The notes under the pieces are model-generated. The model was not told where the DNA came from and made no database searches. It saw nothing but the letters and a program-made list of their open reading frames with translations. From Spartobacteria bacterium AMD-G4 (GTDB taxonomy: Bacteria > Verrucomicrobiota > Verrucomicrobiia > Chthoniobacterales > Terrimicrobiaceae), in assembly GCA_002290555.1 (NCBI GenBank), contig NEUK01000025.1, positions 1 through 32,408 on the forward strand: a DNA stretch of 32,408 nt, written 5' to 3'. Made by a program: the position numbers and the translations under genes. Positions 24,061 to 32,167 of the stretch are shown in pieces. Numbering within the stretch: the stretch's first letter is position 1; each line of letters opens with the position of its first letter.

Positions 24061-25113
24061 TCAATCCGCCGACGAAGCGGTGTCGTCCGGGGAGCTGAAG
24101 CAGGGGAGGGGTTTGACGGGGGAGGTGTTGAGTGCCTTGACGCGCTCGTGGATGCCCGGCGCAATTTCCGGCTGGCGGGTGTAGGCCATTGCGAACATTT
24201 CCAATTTGGCGTCGAGATTGTCGACCATGTTCAAGGCCACAGCCTCCGGGGTCTTGGGCTCGACGGGAGAGCCATATTGGAGTTCCCCGTGGTGGGAGGC
24301 GATGAGGTGCAGGAGGTGCAGGCGCACATCCTCCGAGGTGGGCTCGATGCCGCGCCAGCTCTCGAGTGGCAGCCGCCGCCAGAGGGCGTTAACGGCTTCA
24401 ATGCCGATGCTGATATGGCCGAGCAATTCGCCACGCAACTCGCGGGGAATCTCAAAGCCAGCCTCCGGGGGACACATTTCCCAAAGCTTCCCGCAGTCGT
24501 GAAAAAGAACGCCTGTGAGCAGCAAGTCCCGGTTCAGAACAGGATAGGCGCTGCAGACAGCCGAGGCCGAGCGCATCATCTGCCCGGTGTGCCGCAGCAG
24601 GCCGCCTCGGTGGGCGTGGTGGTTGTGGCGGGCGGCTGAGGCTCGCTGGAAGCGGGGTCCAAATTCCTGGAGAAATAACTCGCAAAGTCCGCGCAGGCGG
24701 GGATCCCGCATGCTTTGCACAAGTTCTCCGACATCGGCAAAGTCCTTTTCCCCAGCAGCTGCCTCCTCCTCTCCTCCGGCGAAAAGTTCCGCTGTCTCCT
24801 GCGGATTGAGCACGCGCACCTTCCAGCGCCGGGCATCCAATCCAAATCCTCCATTCACCGCAAACTCACCTTCCACCTCCACGCACTCGCCACGAGCCAG
24901 ACTCTGGCAAGCCGCGAAGGCGTCCGTATCCGACCAGGCCCGAAAAGTGAGCACATCGCCCGCGTCGCGGACCTTCATTTCCCAATAGGGCTTACCGTTT
25001 GAGGATTCCTTTTTGGTCAGTTCATCGACCTGGCCGCGCAGGCGTGCAGCGAGTGAAATACCACGGCATTCCTCACGAAGTTGGCCGATGGTTTTGCGTC
25101 CGGGATCGTTCAT
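24061..25113 (-). CDS. OB-fold/HD-domain 3'-5' exoribonuclease, YhaM-like
   Basis: This 350-residue protein has an N-terminal OB-fold (about 15-105, LRGQVDELTKKESSNGKPYW, with WSDTDAF) and a C-terminal HD domain with HHAHRGGLLRHT, LLTGVLFHDCGK (the HD pair) and LIASHHGE, the arrangement of YhaM/CBF1-like metal-dependent 3'-5' exonucleases acting on RNA and perhaps ssDNA. The HD metal ligands look intact. I start at the ATG at 25113 (MNDPGRKTIGQL) because the longer frame to 25323 reads back through galK. It lies 10 bp after the galK stop on the same strand, so the two are co-transcribed, although no functional link is obvious. Confidence 0.85.
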   Translation of the reverse strand: MNDPGRKTIGQLREECRGISLAARLRGQVDELTKKESSNGKPYWEMKVRDAGDVLTFRAWSDTDAFAACQSLARGECVEVEGEFAVNGGFGLDARRWKVRVLNPQETAELFAGGEEEAAAGEKDFADVGELVQSMRDPRLRGLCELFLQEFGPRFQRASAARHNHHAHRGGLLRHTGQMMRSASAVCSAYPVLNRDLLLTGVLFHDCGKLWEMCPPEAGFEIPRELRGELLGHISIGIEAVNALWRRLPLESWRGIEPTSEDVRLHLLHLIASHHGELQYGSPVEPKTPEAVALNMVDNLDAKLEMFAMAYTRQPEIAPGIHERVKALNTSPVKPLPCFSSPDDTASSAD

Positions 25114-25123
25114 CGAAGTGCTT

Positions 25124-26209
25124 TCAATCCTCCGAAGGCAAGGCACCGTCGCCCGCACGACAGAGCACGCCTGTTGCTTTGTGTTTGGTTTGAGAAGCGT
25201 AATCCTGTTCGACCGACAAGCGGATAGACTCGGCCGCATCGATCTTAACAAGTGCCACGATGGCCCCACCGAATCCGCCACCCGTGAGGCGTGCTCCGAG
25301 GCAGCCCGGCTGTGCGGTGGCAAGACTCACGAGCAAGTCGAGCTCGGGCGTGCTGTTTTCAAAATTCTCGATCGAACTGCGGTGGGAGGCCGACATGAGC
25401 GGTCCGAGCGCCTCGGCGTGTCCGGATCGCATGGCTTCGATAGCTTGGAAAACGCGTTCATTTTCTCCCACCACATGGCGTGCACGGCGTTTGGCCAATG
25501 CGGGCATCTCGGTGGCCTCAAGTTGCGCGCTGGAGACATCCCGTAGGGCAGGCACGGCCATGCAGCGGGCGGCTTCGAAGCACTGCTCACGCCGCTCGTT
25601 GTATTCCCCGCCAGTGAGCGCGTGCTTCACTCCGGAGTTGATGATGAGAAGTCCGAGATGGGCGGGAAACGGCACGGCATCGACGGATTCGCTGCGGCAG
25701 TCGAGATAGACCAAATGGTCTTTTTTCCCAAAAACAGACGAGGCCTGGTCGAGGAGACCGCAATTAACTCCCACAAATTCATTTTCCGCGCGTCGGCACA
25801 ACTTGGCGAGGTCCATACGGGAAATTTTAAATGGGTAAAGGCGCGTGAGAAAGACCGCTGTCGCCACTTCCAAGGCTGCGGAGCTCGAAAGTCCAGCGCC
25901 AGTCGGCAAGCTGGCTTCATAGGAGACTTCAAATCCACCAGCTTCAGCTCCGGCGCGCGCGAGCATCTCGGCGACACCCAGAGGATAGTCGGTCCACTCG
26001 CCCGTTTTCTTTAGCCCGGCGGAGCGCTGGATTTTCCCCTCATGGACAACCCCCGAGCTGGAGAGTCGGATCTCGCCATTCTCCAGCTTGCGGCCGGTGG
26101 CAGTGATGCCAAGTTGGAGGGCAGCGGAAAGAACAACGCCTCCATTATAATCTGTGTGATTCCCGAGGATTTCCACGCGACCGGGCGCGAACGCTTTGAT
26201 ATGGGTCAT
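25124..26209 (-). CDS. galK: Galactokinase-like GHMP kinase
   Basis: This 361-residue protein has all three GHMP motifs of galactokinase: the N-terminal sugar-binding APGRVEILGNHTDYNGG, the ATP loop LPTGAGLSSSAALEVA (101-116), and GARLTGGGFGGAIVAL near the C-terminus. The catalytic Asp is present in CGLLDQASSVFGKKD (D154). One change stands out: the signature GEHTDYN reads GNHTDYN, so the Glu that normally contacts the sugar hydroxyl is Asn17. This variant occurs in some bacterial galactokinase-like proteins but could alter specificity. I start at the ATG at 26209, since the family begins just before APGRV; the frame to 26281 adds an unsupported leader. No other Leloir genes are nearby; the downstream gene is the YhaM-like nuclease. 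Confidence 0.85.
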   Translation of the reverse strand: MTHIKAFAPGRVEILGNHTDYNGGVVLSAALQLGITATGRKLENGEIRLSSSGVVHEGKIQRSAGLKKTGEWTDYPLGVAEMLARAGAEAGGFEVSYEASLPTGAGLSSSAALEVATAVFLTRLYPFKISRMDLAKLCRRAENEFVGVNCGLLDQASSVFGKKDHLVYLDCRSESVDAVPFPAHLGLLIINSGVKHALTGGEYNERREQCFEAARCMAVPALRDVSSAQLEATEMPALAKRRARHVVGENERVFQAIEAMRSGHAEALGPLMSASHRSSIENFENSTPELDLLVSLATAQPGCLGARLTGGGFGGAIVALVKIDAAESIRLSVEQDYASQTKHKATGVLCRAGDGALPSED

Positions 26210-26289
26210 ACACCCCTCATATTCGATGCCTGATAGGCGCTTGCCAAGGTGCAAATCCGTGGCAGGATGAGATTGCAACAACTTTTACC

Positions 26290-26658
26290 ATGTCCGAAAC
26301 ACTTGATAGCAACATCGTGAGCAAAAAACTCGAAAGCAGCAGCGAACACGCAAAAAAAGCCATCGACGCTGCCGCCCAAGCCGGTCGCACGGTGGGTGAC
26401 ACTGCCAAAAAAGAGGCGAAAGCTGCTTATGAAACCGGTCGCGGTCACCTCGGCGCCGCCGCCAAGGATCTCGGCGATGCTGCCAGTGCGTCCTATGGTC
26501 ATGCGCGCAGTCGCGCCAACTCGATCTACTCGGATGCTTCCAACCGCGCCCACCATTACCAGCACGAGGCGGAAAGCTGCATCCGCGAGAACCCGCTCCA
26601 GGCCGTGGCCGTTGCTGTCGGCGTTGGTTTTATCCTTGGTATCCTGCTCCGTCGCTAA
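26290..26658 (+). CDS. ElaB/YqjD-like (DUF883) membrane-anchored protein
   Basis: This 122-residue protein has the layout of the ElaB/YqjD/YgaM family: a long Ala/Lys/Glu-rich amphipathic helix (KKAIDAAAQAGRTVGDTAKK, with repeated Ala-Lys and Gly spacing) followed by ENPLQAVAVAVGVGFILGIL, a single C-terminal membrane span ending in LLRR. In E. coli such proteins are inner-membrane proteins that bind ribosomes in stationary phase. It is first of three genes (with YqjE-like and YqjK-like products), matching the yqjD-yqjE-yqjK order known from proteobacteria. It starts at the ATG at 26290, divergent from galK with an 80-bp gap. Expression under stress or in stationary phase is inferred from the family only. 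Confidence 0.85.
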   Translation: MSETLDSNIVSKKLESSSEHAKKAIDAAAQAGRTVGDTAKKEAKAAYETGRGHLGAAAKDLGDAASASYGHARSRANSIYSDASNRAHHYQHEAESCIRENPLQAVAVAVGVGFILGILLRR

Positions 26659-26703
26659 CACATTTTGGAAACCAAAGCCACGCTTGGGGCTTCGCGAGGG
26701 TTG

Positions 26704-27069
26704 ATGGTGGAGCTTCTGAGCCTCGTTGGATCACTCGGTCGCTACGCGCAGGCCATGGGAGCTCTCGCGGGCGAAGAGTCTCGAGAGGCTGCTGCTCTTG
26801 GCGTCCGTCTGCTCGTGATGCTCTTGGCGGCCCTTTTCTTTGCGGCTTTTGGCTACATCCTTCTTATTTTCGCTTTGGCATTTTTTGCGGCCTTTGTCCT
26901 CGGGATTTCTTGGCTTTGGATTCTGGGGGGGTTCACCTCTCTGCACGCCCTGCTGGCTTATATCTGCGCCCGCCATGTGAAAATCCACTGCCGCACGCCG
27001 ATCTTCGAGGAAACCCGCCGCGAAGTCTCTCGCGACTTGGAATCGCTTCGCAAACCCTCCGCTCCATGA
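26704..27069 (+). CDS. YqjE-like phage-holin-superfamily membrane protein
   Basis: This 121-residue protein has two adjacent hydrophobic spans (about 34-58 and 61-85, LLVMLLAALFFAAFGYILLI and ALAFFAAFVLGISWLWILGG), preceded by an amphipathic helix and followed by a basic tail, the pattern of YqjE/holin superfamily III proteins. I chose the ATG at 26704 with GAGGG just upstream; an in-frame TTG at 26665 would add 13 residues and cannot be excluded. Its stop overlaps the start of the next gene (ATGA). Placement between YqjD-like and YqjK-like genes supports the assignment. Confidence 0.75.
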   Translation: MVELLSLVGSLGRYAQAMGALAGEESREAAALGVRLLVMLLAALFFAAFGYILLIFALAFFAAFVLGISWLWILGGFTSLHALLAYICARHVKIHCRTPIFEETRREVSRDLESLRKPSAP

Positions 27070-27446
27070 CCAGTAAAAAGGAAATTCTTGAGGAGCTTCG
27101 CCGCAGTCGCATCGCCATAGCCCGCGACACGTCATCCATTGCAGAGGAGCTGAACCTTGTTTCCAAAATCCGGCGCTCGGTGACGGCTCGTCCGCTCGCC
27201 TGGCTGGGGAGTGCCGCCGCGTTTGGCTACATTCTCGCCGGCCCGAAGACGCGCAAAGTGCCGAAAATTGTTTCCAATAAAAAGGGCGCCAAGCCCGAAA
27301 AAACCGAGCCTGCCCGCCGTGGTCGGCACGGCTTCTTTGGTATGCTTTTCAATCTGGCCAAATTCCTCCTTCCGCTTTTCCGTCCGGCCCTCTCGGCCTA
27401 CGCCGCCCAACGCCTGGGCGAACTGTCCTCGCGATTCCCACGCTGA
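27066..27446 (+). CDS. YqjK-like protein, third gene of the YqjD/YqjE cluster
   Basis: This 126-residue basic protein has an N-terminal charged helix ([20 protein letters not shown]), a short hydrophobic stretch ([16 protein letters not shown], about 45-60), a Lys/Arg-rich middle ([19 protein letters not shown]) and a C-terminal hydrophobic helix ([17 protein letters not shown]). It is assigned as YqjK-like from position and general character rather than from motifs. The start codon overlaps the YqjE-like stop (ATGA), so the two are translationally coupled. The aminopeptidase gene follows after 8 bp and may be in the same transcript. Confidence 0.65.
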   Translation: MTSKKEILEELRRSRIAIARDTSSIAEELNLVSKIRRSVTARPLAWLGSAAAFGYILAGPKTRKVPKIVSNKKGAKPEKTEPARRGRHGFFGMLFNLAKFLLPLFRPALSAYAAQRLGELSSRFPR

Positions 27447-27454
27447 TTTTCTCT

Positions 27455-28612
27455 ATGCACGATCCACGTTGTGACCAACTTGCCGATGTTCTGACACGGC
27501 ACTCCACTAAACTCCAACCCGGCGAAAATGTGCTCATCGATATCTTCGATGCCCCCGAGGCGATTGCCATCGCACTCATCCGCGCCACACGCGCCTGCGG
27601 GGCCGTGCCATTTGTCCAATATCACCATGCGCGCATCAGTCGCGAAATGGCGCTCGGAGCCGAGGTCGAGCAACTCGAGGTAACCCGCTCCGTCGAACTC
27701 GCCCGCATGAAAAAAATGCAGGTCTACATAGCCGTGCGCGGTAGCCACAACATTACCGAAATGTCCGATGTGCCGGATGAAAAAATGCGCGTCATTTCCG
27801 GTGCCATGCGTCCTGTTATGGACTGGCGCATTAACAAAACCAAGTGGGTCGTCCTCCGCTGGCCGACTCCTGCCATGGCTCAGCAGGCGCAGATGAGCAC
27901 GCCGGCCTTCGAAGATTTCTTCTTCAAGGTCTGCACGCTCGACTACGGCCGTATGGCTCCTGGCATGGCGGCGCTCAAGGAACTCATGGATCGCACCGAC
28001 AAAGTCCATCTCAAGGGTCCTGGCACCGACCTTCGCTTTTCGATCAAAAACATCGGCTCCGTGACTTGCGGCGGCGACCGCAACATTCCTGACGGAGAGG
28101 TTTTTTCATGCCCTGTGAAGAAGAGCGTCGAGGGCCATGTGACCTTCAATGTCCCCAGCATTTATCAGGGCCACGCCTTCGACAATGTGCGCCTGGAATT
28201 CTCTGAAGGCCGCGTGGAAAATGCGACTGCCAACAACACCGCCGCCCTCAACCGTATCCTTGATAGCGATGCCGGTGCCCGCTTTATTGGCGAGTTTGCG
28301 CTCGGATTTAATCCGCACATCCTCCATCCGATGCGCGACATCCTCTTCGATGAAAAAATTTCCGGTTCCTTCCACTTCACTCCTGGCCAAGCCTACAAGA
28401 CAGCCGGAAATGGCAATACCAGCCGCATCCACTGGGATATGGTCTGCATCCAACGCCCCGACTACGGCGGTGGAGAGGTGTGGTTCGATGGCAAACTCAT
28501 TCGCAAGGATGGTCTCTTCACCCCTCCCTCCTTAAAAAAGCTCAACCCCGATTATCTGCTCGGGCCGGTTCGGTCCGGCGAGAAGGCCCACACGGATCGC
28601 CGAGCCGTTTAA
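27455..28612 (+). CDS. M29-family aminopeptidase
   Basis: This 385-residue protein belongs to the M29 (AmpS/AmpT/PepS) metallo-aminopeptidases, cytosolic dimetal enzymes that remove N-terminal residues. The family's metal-binding region is visible in its second half: [36 protein letters not shown] and SRIHWDMV, providing the conserved Glu, Glu, His, His and Asp ligands. The N-terminal half has the usual [20 protein letters not shown]. Length fits (about 370-410). It starts at the ATG at 27455, 8 bp after the YqjK-like gene. Confidence 0.92.
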   Translation: MHDPRCDQLADVLTRHSTKLQPGENVLIDIFDAPEAIAIALIRATRACGAVPFVQYHHARISREMALGAEVEQLEVTRSVELARMKKMQVYIAVRGSHNITEMSDVPDEKMRVISGAMRPVMDWRINKTKWVVLRWPTPAMAQQAQMSTPAFEDFFFKVCTLDYGRMAPGMAALKELMDRTDKVHLKGPGTDLRFSIKNIGSVTCGGDRNIPDGEVFSCPVKKSVEGHVTFNVPSIYQGHAFDNVRLEFSEGRVENATANNTAALNRILDSDAGARFIGEFALGFNPHILHPMRDILFDEKISGSFHFTPGQAYKTAGNGNTSRIHWDMVCIQRPDYGGGEVWFDGKLIRKDGLFTPPSLKKLNPDYLLGPVRSGEKAHTDRRAV

Positions 28613-28687
28613 AATTTTTAGCACCCGCGCCAAGGATTTGAATCCCGCCGAATCCGCACCCACGCGCCTCATGGGCATGACCCGCCT

Positions 28688-28999
28688 TTGAAGTCCCATG
28701 AAAAGCCAGAGCGTCTCGGGCTGGCGCGTGTCGTAGGCCAGAGTCCGTCGATTGGGCCGCTCATCGATATCGCCCTCGCCGTTGGCGGGCTCGTGCTGCT
28801 GCTTCGCTCCTCAAAATTCCAGCCCCTCTGGCATTGGTTCGTTTTCCCCGCAGCGACAATCGTTCCCGTCCTCGCTCTTTACGGAACGCTCGTCCCATTT
28901 CCCAGCTGGCCCGAACGCTTCGGCCTTCTGGCCGGACTCGCCGCCATTGCGACAACAGCTATCCGGCTTGTCGTCCTCAAACACCGCAAGCTTGTGTAG
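28688..28999 (+). CDS. Small membrane protein, possible transporter remnant
   Basis: This frame codes for 103 residues with three hydrophobic segments (about 24-40, 50-68 and 78-96). The segment LWHWFVFPAATIVPVLALYG followed by TLVPFP recalls the C-terminal end of APC-family amino acid permeases (a His/Trp-rich strand, then a helix ending in Val/Tyr and a PxP turn), so it may be a broken remnant, but a genuine small membrane protein is equally possible. The only upstream start in this frame is TTG at 28688; no Shine-Dalgarno is seen. The 75 bp before it hold no coding sequence I recognise. Confidence 0.45.
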   Translation: MKSHEKPERLGLARVVGQSPSIGPLIDIALAVGGLVLLLRSSKFQPLWHWFVFPAATIVPVLALYGTLVPFPSWPERFGLLAGLAAIATTAIRLVVLKHRKLV

Positions 29000-29123
29000 T
29001 TTCAACCTTGGTTTTGCGCGCCTTTCAGTGCGAGAGGTGTTTGAGGGTATGGAACATTCCTCCGATATTCACGGGTTTTAGGTTGATACCCCCGTCCCCT
29101 GTCCGCTAAGTTTCTCGCTTCCT

Positions 29124-29330
29124 ATGGAACAATCCATCGCCCTGCGCGAACTCCAAGTCGAACGCAAGCACATCATCATCGAGCTTCGTGAAAATGACCG
29201 AGGTCGCTTTCTCAAAATCACCGAGGAAGCCCACGGGCGCAGGAACTCTGTTATTATTCCCAGCACCGGCCTCGACGAGTTTGAAGCCTGTCTTGACGAT
29301 GTCCTAACCGAGGGTGAGGAAGCCGAGTAA
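29124..29330 (+). CDS. PUR-alpha-type DNA/RNA-binding protein
   Basis: This 68-residue protein matches the single PUR repeat of bacterial Pur-alpha-like proteins (DUF3276), known in Bacteroidetes, spirochaetes and the PVC group, which bind single-stranded purine-rich DNA and RNA as dimers. The characteristic strand-strand-helix order is visible: [40 protein letters not shown]. The acidic tail EGEEAE is normal. It starts at the ATG at 29124 and rfbB follows 17 bp later on the same strand, so they may be co-transcribed. TTGAGG (29041-29046) and GATATT (29064-29069), 17 bp apart, form a weak candidate promoter upstream. Confidence 0.8.
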   Translation: MEQSIALRELQVERKHIIIELRENDRGRFLKITEEAHGRRNSVIIPSTGLDEFEACLDDVLTEGEEAE

Positions 29331-29347
29331 GGCCATTACTTCGATTT

Positions 29348-30427
29348 ATGAATATCCTTGTTACCGGGGGCTGCGGATTCATCGGCAGCAACTTCATCCG
29401 CCAGCGGCTCGCTGAAAGCGCCTCGCCGCTCCGCAAGCTCGTCAATCTCGACCTCCTCACCTACGCGGGCAACCCGGCCAATCTCGCCGACCTCGCCTCC
29501 GACCCTCGCTATGTTTTTCAAAAAGGCGATATCGGCGATGAAGCGCTCGTGGCCGGTTTGCTCAAGGAACATGACATCGACGCCATCGTGAATTTCGCAG
29601 CCGAGTCGCATGTGGACCGCTCGATTGACTCACCCGAGCCATTCATCCAGACCAATGTCACAGGCACTCTTCGCCTTCTGAATGCCGCCCGCCGCCACGG
29701 GAGCCAACTGCCGGAGGGCCGCCGCGAAAAGTTCCGCTTTCTGCATGTCTCTACCGACGAAGTCTACGGAACTCTCGCCCCGCACGACCCGGCCTTCTCT
29801 GAGACGACACCCTTCGCCCCCAACAGTCCCTATGCCGCCTCCAAAGCCGCAAGCGACCACCTCGTCCGCGCCTTCCAACACACTTACGGGCTCCCCACTC
29901 TCACGACAAACTGCTCCAACAACTACGGCCCCTTCCATTTTCCCGAGAAACTCATCCCTCTCATCATCCTGAACGCCCTCGATGGCAAGCCCCTCCCGGT
30001 CTATGGCGATGGGCAGCAAATTCGCGACTGGCTCTATGTCGAGGACCACGCCGCCGCCATCTGGCTTGTTCTGCAACGCGGCCGCACGGGTGAAACCTAC
30101 AATGTCGGAGGCCTCAACGAACGAGCGAACCTCGATGTCGTGAAAACCCTCTGCGCCCTCCTCGATGCGAAATCGCCCCGCCCCGACGGAGCCTCCTACA
30201 ACGCGCAGATCACCTATGTCGCCGACCGCCCCGGGCATGACCGCCGCTACGCGATCGATTGTTCAAAACTCCAATCCGAACTCGGCTGGGCCCCCCACGA
30301 GTCTTTCGAAACCGGCCTCACAAAGACCGTGGACTGGTATTTGAAAAACCGCTCCTGGACCGACGACATCACTAAAAACCGCTACAACCGCGAACGCCTC
30401 GGTGCGGCTCAGCCGGTTTCAAAGTAA
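29348..30427 (+). CDS. rfbB: dTDP-glucose 4,6-dehydratase
   Basis: This 359-residue short-chain dehydrogenase is RfbB/RmlB, which converts dTDP-glucose to dTDP-4-keto-6-deoxyglucose for dTDP-rhamnose and related envelope sugars. It has the NAD-binding TGGCGFIGS (6-14), [12 protein letters not shown], the catalytic Thr-Asp-Glu of [10 protein letters not shown] (T136, D137, E138), the Tyr/Lys pair in YAASK (Y162, K166), [18 protein letters not shown], and the [11 protein letters not shown] region, all typical. Length is normal. rfbA, rfbC and rfbD are not next to it; the neighbours are the PUR protein and a CvfB-like protein. Confidence 0.97.
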   Translation: MNILVTGGCGFIGSNFIRQRLAESASPLRKLVNLDLLTYAGNPANLADLASDPRYVFQKGDIGDEALVAGLLKEHDIDAIVNFAAESHVDRSIDSPEPFIQTNVTGTLRLLNAARRHGSQLPEGRREKFRFLHVSTDEVYGTLAPHDPAFSETTPFAPNSPYAASKAASDHLVRAFQHTYGLPTLTTNCSNNYGPFHFPEKLIPLIILNALDGKPLPVYGDGQQIRDWLYVEDHAAAIWLVLQRGRTGETYNVGGLNERANLDVVKTLCALLDAKSPRPDGASYNAQITYVADRPGHDRRYAIDCSKLQSELGWAPHESFETGLTKTVDWYLKNRSWTDDITKNRYNRERLGAAQPVSK

Positions 30428-30496
30428 TTTGTTCCAAACAATCTTCTGTGCGACGGCGTGCGCCGAATCTTGAAATCCTAAATCTCCCCGTCCGCC

Positions 30497-31336
30497 ATGC
30501 TCGGAAAACTCAATCGCCTCACTGTCCTCAAAGACTCCAGCCCCGGGCTTTTCCTCGATGGCGGGGAACTCGGTGAAATCCTCCTGCCGGGCGATGCCAT
30601 CCCTAAAGGTGCAGCTCCCGGCGATGTGCTGGAGGTATTCATCTATCGGGATTCCGAGGATCGTCTTGTCGCGACAACGCGCAAACCACTCGCCACCGTC
30701 GGCGACTTCGCCGGATTGAAAGTCAAGGAAGTCCACCCGCGTATGGGGGCCTTTCTCGACTGGGGCCTGCGAAAGGATTTGCTCCTTCCCAACGCCGAAC
30801 AAGACCGTCGCGTGCAAGTCGGCGAAACCGTGGTCGTCTGTGTCTTTATCGACCACCAGACCGAACGCATCATCGCCACCACGCGCCTGCAGGGCCACCT
30901 CGACCACACCCCTGCTCCCTTCAAGATCGGCTACGAAGTCTCTCTCCTCATCGCCAGCGAGACGCCCCTCGGTTACAACGCGATCATTAACAATTCCCGC
31001 CTCGGGCTCCTCTACCGCAGCGAACTCGCCACGCCACTCGCAATCGGCCAGCGCTGCCAAGGCTTCGTGCGCGCCATCCGATCCGACGGCAAGATCGATC
31101 TCGGCCTCGACCCGCAGGGCTACCAACGCGTCGCCCCACTCGCCGACCGTATTCTTGCCGCCATCCACTCAAACAAAGGCAGCCTCCCCTACAGCGACTC
31201 CAGCTCACCCGAGGAAATTCGCGACGCCTTCCAAACCAGCAAAAAAGCCTTCAAACAAGCCCTCGGCAACCTCTACCGTCAACGCCTCGTCGAACTCCAT
31301 GGGGCCGGCATTCGCCTAAAATCGGGAAAAGCGTGA
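30497..31336 (+). CDS. CvfB-like S1-domain RNA-binding protein
   Basis: This 279-residue protein resembles CvfB/YitL, with several S1-like OB folds followed by a C-terminal winged helix. The evidence is the N-terminal FLDGGELGEILLPGDAIPKG and EVFIYRDSEDRLVATTRKP, the S1 segment VKEVHPRMGAFLDWGLRKDL with LLPNAEQ, a second S1 with GYNAIINNSRLGLLYRSEL, and a C-terminal DAFQTSKKAFKQALGNLYRQ, typical of the family's winged helix. CvfB affects virulence-factor expression in Staphylococcus by an RNA-linked mechanism; here the target is unknown. It starts at the ATG at 30497, 69 bp after rfbB. Confidence 0.92.
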   Translation: MLGKLNRLTVLKDSSPGLFLDGGELGEILLPGDAIPKGAAPGDVLEVFIYRDSEDRLVATTRKPLATVGDFAGLKVKEVHPRMGAFLDWGLRKDLLLPNAEQDRRVQVGETVVVCVFIDHQTERIIATTRLQGHLDHTPAPFKIGYEVSLLIASETPLGYNAIINNSRLGLLYRSELATPLAIGQRCQGFVRAIRSDGKIDLGLDPQGYQRVAPLADRILAAIHSNKGSLPYSDSSSPEEIRDAFQTSKKAFKQALGNLYRQRLVELHGAGIRLKSGKA

Positions 31337-31413
31337 AATCGAAAACACCATCTCTCATTCAAGCGGCCCGTGCGACAGCACGAACTTAAAACTTAAGACT
31401 CCCCCGCCCCCCC

Positions 31414-31824
31414 TCACCCCACCCATTCGAAACGCGTGTCCTGAACGACCTCCGGATGCAGACTCAAGTGGACCGGGCAACTGCGGGCTGCACTTTCCAA
31501 AAGCGCGCGCCGGGGATGGTCCACAGGCAGCGGAATGGTAAAAACCACCGTGAGCTTGGCAATGCGTCGGGGCGGCTGTGGCGTCATCTCCTTCCGCACC
31601 TTCACCGTTGTCTTTCCGAGGTCGATTCCATGCCGCCGCGCTGCAATACCCATGATAGTCAGCATGCAGGTGCCAAGCGATGTCGCCGCAAGATCCGTCG
31701 GCGAAAACGACTCCCCACGCCCCTCGTTGTCCAACGGGGCATCGGTCCTCATGGAAGCTCCCGACGGCTCGTGCTGTGCCTCGCAACGCAAATCTCCCAA
31801 ATATTTAATCGAAATTTCAACCAT
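31414..31824 (-). CDS. OsmC-family peroxiredoxin
   Basis: This 136-residue protein is an OsmC/Ohr-like thiol peroxidase that reduces organic hydroperoxides. Both redox cysteines are present: C53 in SLGTCMLTIMG and C116 in ARSCPVHLSL, along with the conserved ESFSPTDLAATSL region. Length is normal. It starts at the ATG at 31824 and converges on the CvfB-like gene with a 77-bp gap that holds no clear terminator. It is more like the OsmC/YhfA side of the family than Ohr, but this cannot be settled by eye. Confidence 0.92.
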   Translation of the reverse strand: MVEISIKYLGDLRCEAQHEPSGASMRTDAPLDNEGRGESFSPTDLAATSLGTCMLTIMGIAARRHGIDLGKTTVKVRKEMTPQPPRRIAKLTVVFTIPLPVDHPRRALLESAARSCPVHLSLHPEVVQDTRFEWVG

Positions 31825-31914
31825 CCAAAGACTCTAAACAAACATGACCCTCCCTTGCAAAGCCGGCTTTTTTTCAGCACTGCAGTTCCTCTTTCGAAGT
31901 AAAAATGATTTCGC

Positions 31915-31939
31915 CCGTGTGGCACATGGCGTCACACGG
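31915..31939. repeat. Inverted repeat upstream of the 33-bp array
   Basis: CCGTGTG (31915-31921) pairs with CACACGG (31933-31939) across an 11-bp loop, 33 bp before the tandem array. It may mark the edge of a mobile segment or be an unrelated stem-loop. Confidence 0.35.
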
Positions 31940-31972
31940 AACAATCCCTGATGTTTCTTCTCAAAAAAACAT

Positions 31973-32167
31973 GGCGCGTCTATGCCCGCCGACTCCCCCT
32001 GTAGCGGCGCGTCTATGCCCGCCAACTCCCCCTGTAGCGGCGCGTCTATGATCGCCAACTCCCCCTGTAGCGGCGTGTCTATGACCGCCAACTCCCCCTG
32101 TATCGGCGCGTCTATGACCGCCGACTCCCCCTGTAGCGGCGTGTCTATGACCGCCGACTCCCCCTGG
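31973..32167. repeat. 33-bp tandem array, six units
   Basis: Six head-to-tail units of 33 bp (31973-32005, 32006-32038, 32039-32071, 32072-32104, 32105-32137, 32138-32167) follow each other with no spacers and differ at only a few positions each; the last lacks three bases before the transposase-like sequence takes over. Each unit holds a near-palindrome around GTCTATGACC. As 33 is a multiple of three, the array is open on both strands: an 11-residue unit CSGVSMTADSP on plus and QGESAVIDTPL on minus. Absence of spacers rules out CRISPR. Confidence 0.93.

Noticed and set aside
28625-28665. tRNA T-arm-like GGATTTGAATCC
   Set aside because: It is only a short palindrome; no acceptor, D or anticodon arms can be formed with the flanking sequence.
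31973-32167. CRISPR array
   Set aside because: The 33-bp units are directly adjacent with no unique spacers, keep one reading frame and run into a transposase fragment; no cas genes are present.
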